Source: DASWHF01 sp036393295
GTDB taxonomy: Bacteria > Pseudomonadota > Gammaproteobacteria > Acidiferrobacterales > UBA6901
Direction of reading: 5' to 3'
Length of the DNA stretch: 53,976 nucleotides
NCBI GenBank assembly: GCA_036393295.1
Contig: DASWHF010000009.1
Coordinates: 1 to 53,976, forward strand
Below the pieces are notes generated by a model that was given only the letters and a program-made list of their open reading frames with translations, had not been told where the DNA came from and searched no databases. The first letter of the stretch is position 1. Every line of letters starts with the position of its first letter. Shown piece by piece: positions 51,026-53,976 of the stretch. A program made the translations under genes and the position numbers.

Positions 51026-51657
51026 GCTCCCCGGTCGCCATGACCGTAAATGCCCTTGCCGTAAATATAGTCAATAACCGCCTTCGGCAGCATCCCGTCC
51101 ACCGGCTCGCCGCGCTTGAGACGCGCACGGATCCCGGAGCCGGATATATCTTGGGGGCTAACCGGCTGAATTACCAGCCCGCCCGCCGGCCGGCCGGCCA
51201 GGGTGACCGGGTCCGAAACCCGACGCTCGCGCGCCCACTCCGGCAACCCGTCGAGGGCATAGCCGGGCCGCTGCATGACGATCAGGTGGGCGAGCTCCGG
51301 CAGGCGCCGCCACGCATGCCAGGTCTCGATCCCGCGGAACGCGTCCAGACCCAGAAGCAGGCACAACGGACGGTCGCCGAGCTCGGCACGCAGGGACTCC
51401 AGGGTGAGGACCGTATAGGACGGGCCGCCGCGCCGCACCTCGCGGTCGTCCACGACGAAGCCGGGGAATTCGCGCGCCGCAAGCCGCGCCATCGCCAGAC
51501 GGTCGGTGCCGCCCGCCACCGGCGGCGCGCGGTGCGGCGGGATGCCGGCCGGAATCAGGCGCAGCTCACGCAGGCCGAGCGCCGCCATCGTCTCCTGCGC
51601 GGGCCGCAGGTGGCCGTAGTGGATGGGGTCGAAGGTGCCGCCGAGGAGGCCGATCAT
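51022..51657 (-). CDS. nadD: Nicotinate-nucleotide adenylyltransferase
   Basis: A 211-residue nucleotidyltransferase making deamido-NAD. The ATP-binding GGTFDPIHYGHLR opens the protein, and ISGSGIRARLKRGE is the second motif. The start at 51657 is required by this homology; the open frame upstream reads through the TTTCCTC repeat. It overlaps rsfS by four bases. proA lies upstream, and holA beyond it. Confidence 0.96.
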   Translation of the reverse strand: MIGLLGGTFDPIHYGHLRPAQETMAALGLRELRLIPAGIPPHRAPPVAGGTDRLAMARLAAREFPGFVVDDREVRRGGPSYTVLTLESLRAELGDRPLCLLLGLDAFRGIETWHAWRRLPELAHLIVMQRPGYALDGLPEWARERRVSDPVTLAGRPAGGLVIQPVSPQDISGSGIRARLKRGEPVDGMLPKAVIDYIYGKGIYGHGDRGA

Positions 51658-51664
51658 TACGGCA

Positions 51665-51759
51665 GAGAAAAGTGGAAAGAAAAAAGAGAAAAGAAAACTG
51701 TTCGATACCTGACCACAGCGGATTCCCGCATTTCCTCTTTCCTCTTTCCTCTTTTCTCC
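51665..51759. repeat. TTTCCTC tandem-arm inverted repeat
   Basis: A purine-rich left arm of degenerate GAGAAAA-type heptamers (51665-51697) and a right arm with TTTCCTC three times then TTTTCTC (51731-51758) flank a ~33-base spacer in the nadD-proA gap. The design matches the CACGGGG family with another unit. Confidence 0.75.
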
Positions 51760-51763
51760 GCCT

Positions 51764-53050
51764 TCAGGTCCTGATATGCCCATCACCCAACACGATGTAC
51801 TTCACCGACGTCAGCCCCTCGAGCCCGACCGGCCCGCGTGCGTGCAGCTTGTCGGTGCTGATGCCGATCTCGGCACCGAGGCCGTATTCGAAGCCGTCGG
51901 CGAAGCGCGTCGAGGCGTTGACCATCACCGAGCTGGAGTCGACCTCGCGCAGGAAGCGGCGCGCGCGGGCGAGGTCTTCGGTCATGATGCTGTCGGTGTG
52001 GGCCGAGCCGTGCTGCCGGATATGCTCGATGGCCTCGTCCAGACCGCGCACCACGCGGATCGACAGGATCGGCGCGAGATACTCGGTGTCCCAATCGGCG
52101 TCGGTCGCGGTGTTGACGCCCCCGAGGAGCGCGCGCGTCCGCTCGCAGCCGCGCAGCTCGACACCCTTTTCGCGGTACAGCCGGGCAAGCTCCGGCAACA
52201 CCTTGGGCGCGATGCCCTCGGCGACGAGCAGCGTCTCCATGGTGTTGCAGGTGCCGTAGCGCTGGGTCTTGGCGTTCAACGCGACCTTGATGGACTTGTC
52301 GGGATCGGCCCGGTCGTCGATATAGACATGGCAGATGCCGTGCAGGTGCTTGATGACCGGCACGGTCGCCTCGGCGCTGATGCGCTCGATCAGGCCCTTG
52401 CCGCCGCGCGGCACGATCACGTCGACGTACTGTTTCATCGTGATCAGCTCGCCGACCGCGGCGCGGTCCGGGGTGTCGATCACCTGCACCGCGTCGGCCG
52501 GCAGGCCGGCCGCGGTGAGCCCCGCCTGGATGCGCTCGGCGATGGCGCGGTTGGAGTGGAGCGCCTCCGAGCCGCCGCGCAGGATCGCGGCGTTGCCCGA
52601 CTTGAGGCACAGCCCGGCGGCGTCGGCCGTCACGTTCGGGCGCGATTCGTAGATGATGCCGATCACCCCGAGCGGCACGCGCATGCGCCCGACCTGGATG
52701 CCGGACGGCCGGTACTTGAGGTCGGTGATCCCACCGACCGGATCGGCCAGCGCGGCGATCTCGCGCAGGCCCTGGGCCATGGCGGCGATGCGCTCCGGAT
52801 TGAGCGCCAGCCGGTCGAGCAGCGCCGCGTCGAGGCCGGCCTTGGCGCCGGCGTCCAGGTCCTTGCGGTTGGCCGCCTCCAGCGCGGCGCGGTAGCGGTC
52901 GATCGCGTCGGCGATCGCATGCAGCGCCCGGTTCTTGGGATCGGTTTCGGCGCGACTCATGGCGCGCGCCGCCTGCCGGGCGCGCCGCCCGACCTCGGTC
53001 ATATAACGTTTGATATCCTGCCCCTGAGCGGATGCGGACGCGGTCTTCAT
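51764..53050 (-). CDS. proA: Gamma-glutamyl phosphate reductase
   Basis: A 428-residue NADPH-dependent enzyme for the second proline step. The catalytic Cys is in RYGTCNTMETLLV; GVIGIIYESRPNVT and GGSEALHSN are other conserved blocks. C-terminal STRFADGFEYGLGAEIGIST is typical. It sits between holA and nadD. The start at 53050 is the first Met; a large palindromic element lies upstream, so the promoter is not evident. Confidence 0.96.
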   Translation of the reverse strand: MKTASASAQGQDIKRYMTEVGRRARQAARAMSRAETDPKNRALHAIADAIDRYRAALEAANRKDLDAGAKAGLDAALLDRLALNPERIAAMAQGLREIAALADPVGGITDLKYRPSGIQVGRMRVPLGVIGIIYESRPNVTADAAGLCLKSGNAAILRGGSEALHSNRAIAERIQAGLTAAGLPADAVQVIDTPDRAAVGELITMKQYVDVIVPRGGKGLIERISAEATVPVIKHLHGICHVYIDDRADPDKSIKVALNAKTQRYGTCNTMETLLVAEGIAPKVLPELARLYREKGVELRGCERTRALLGGVNTATDADWDTEYLAPILSIRVVRGLDEAIEHIRQHGSAHTDSIMTEDLARARRFLREVDSSSVMVNASTRFADGFEYGLGAEIGISTDKLHARGPVGLEGLTSVKYIVLGDGHIRT

Positions 53051-53163
53051 GGTCGTCCCCTCGATGCCGGTATATTTGGATTCTCACATACTCGGGGGAA
53101 TCCGTCACGCGGCGGCGTGGTTTTGGCTGTTTTCAGGAGACTTGTTGGTCAACAAGCCGGTTT

Positions 53164-53833
53164 TGACTTTAACCCCCCGTCGGAGCTCGCCGAGCACCGC
53201 AGCCCGGCCGGGGGCAGTCGCGAACCGCTGTTCGAGCCCGAGCCGCGTTTTTTGCGGCCGGCGAGTTCGGTTCGCGCCCGGCCGGGCGAGGTGCGCAGGG
53301 GACCGGCCGAAGGCCGGCGAGCGACCGGGGTCGCCTTCTCTTTGGTTACTTTCTCTTGGCGAGACAAGAGAAAGTAACCCGCCCGCGGTGCGGGAACCGC
53401 AAGTAGGGGTTCATTATCGCCGACAGGCGATTCCAACCACACCAAACTTAAATCAGTCGAATCGCCTGACGGCGATGGTGGAAAAGCTGATTGCGGGCTT
53501 CCGCGCCCGCGCGGCAGGTTACTTTCTTTGCTCGTGCAAAGAAAGTAACCAAAGAAAGCACGCCCCGGTCGCTCGCCGCGCAAGATCGGCGCGGTCCCCT
53601 GCGCTCCTCGCCCGGCCGGGCGCGCGCGATGTACAGGATGTACAAGTGCCGCGAAGCGCAGGGATGCGCGAGAGCGGCCCGAACTCGCCGAGCGCAAAAA
53701 ACGCGCTTCGGGCTCGACACCGGCGCGCGAAACCTCCCGGCCGGGCTGCGATGTGGAGGGATCCACGAGTGCCGCGAAGCGCAGGGATGCGCGAGAGCGG
53801 CCGGTGCTCGGCGAGCTCCTACGGGGATTGAAA
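53164..53833. repeat. Large imperfect palindrome in the holA-proA gap
   Basis: The left arm, from GACTTTAACCCCCCGTCGGA (53164) to about 53400, is mirrored by a right arm ending ACGGGGATTGAAAGTC (about 53818-53833). Matching blocks include GAGCTCGCCGAGCACCG, CGGCGAGTTCGG, GCCCGGCCGGGCGAGG, GCAGGGGACCG and GGTTACTTTC. Each arm has its own inner hairpin of GGTTACTTTC and its complement (near 53344-53379 and 53517-53551). The right arm has two extra modules at 53629-53685 and 53751-53803. No credible ORF lies inside. Confidence 0.8.
53629..53803. repeat. Duplicated module within the palindrome's right arm
   Basis: GTGCCGCGAAGCGCAGGGAT plus GCGCGAGAGCGGCC occurs at about 53646 and again at about 53770. 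Each copy is preceded by a small palindrome, GATGTACAGGATGTAC in the first and GATGTGGAGGGATCCAC in the second. The left arm has no counterpart to either. Confidence 0.75.
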
Positions 53834-53871
53834 GTCAAAAGAAGGGTCGATGCGCGCTAGGCGCGCATCTA

Positions 53872-53976
53872 TTATTCCACTGGCGGCGGCCGCACGCCGC
53901 AGACCGCCAGGCTCAAACTCAGCAACTCGTCCCAGGCATCGCCGCTCGCGCGTCCCTTGATCACCCGGTCGAGGGG
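53872..53976 (-). CDS. holA: DNA polymerase III delta subunit, C-terminal fragment
   Basis: The last 34 codons of a gene running off the window edge. The peptide PLDRVIKGRASGDAWDELLS resembles the C-terminal helix of HolA, the clamp-loader delta subunit, where an I-K-G...GD-x-WDEL pattern is usual. holA upstream of nadD is the standard gammaproteobacterial order, which supports the call. The rest of the protein is outside the window. Confidence 0.7.
   Translation of the reverse strand, partial: PLDRVIKGRASGDAWDELLSLSLAVCGVRPPPVE

Overview
The window is a GC-rich bacterial chromosome segment. Gene content and order fit a gammaproteobacterium outside the enteric lineages: mlaFEDCB-ibaG-grxD-murA-hisGDCBHAFIE, kdsDC-lptCAB-rpoN-hpf, and holA-proA-nadD-rsfS-rlmH-maf-rng-yhdP-nit-tldD-pmbA. 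Replacing ptsN with hprK and a mannose-type EIIA/HPr/EI set is a trait shared with betaproteobacteria. I can not name the species. No rRNA, tRNA or CRISPR array was seen.

Layout. 0.2-9.7 kb, minus strand: ibaG and grxD, then murA, then a complete histidine pathway (hisG, D, C, B, H, A, F, I, E) ending with a HIT protein. 9.9-13.1 kb, minus: the MlaFEDCB phospholipid transport system that maintains outer membrane asymmetry. 13.3-19.9 kb: a small outer membrane protein, a DUF72 protein, a luciferase-like oxidoreductase with an epimerase, a zinc-ribbon-like small protein, an ABC-2 exporter with an unknown partner, and an unknown membrane protein. 20.0-32.1 kb: a CPA2 cation/proton antiporter (minus), then on plus the Kdo synthesis genes kdsD-kdsC, LPS export genes lptC-lptA-lptB, rpoN, hpf, hprK, rapZ and a permease-less PTS phosphorelay (EIIA-Man, HPr, EI).

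32.27-37.66 kb is an island of visibly lower GC bracketed by a near-perfect 21-bp inverted repeat. It carries, divergently, (i) an LRAT/NlpC-like thiol hydrolase with a C-terminal membrane helix followed by a protein with an E2 ubiquitin-conjugating signature fused to a SEC-C zinc motif, and (ii) a leaderless XRE regulator, an ImmA-type metallopeptidase and a XamI-family type II restriction-modification pair. The E2-like/LRAT-like pair is the best candidate here for an undescribed system.

37.7-54.0 kb, all minus: a WYL-domain protein, the magnesium channel mgtE, pmbA and tldD, a nitrilase, yhdP, RNase G, maf, rlmH, rsfS, nadD, proA and the 3' end of holA.

The intergenic spaces hold several repeat families. 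Six copies of an element with inverted arms made of CACGGGG-type tandem units lie mostly inside the his and mla operons; an analogous element with TTTCCTC units lies between nadD and proA; a MITE-like palindrome lies between rng and maf; and a ~670-bp imperfect palindrome fills the holA-proA gap. The EIIA protein of the PTS relay lacks the phospho-acceptor histidine although HPr and EI keep theirs.
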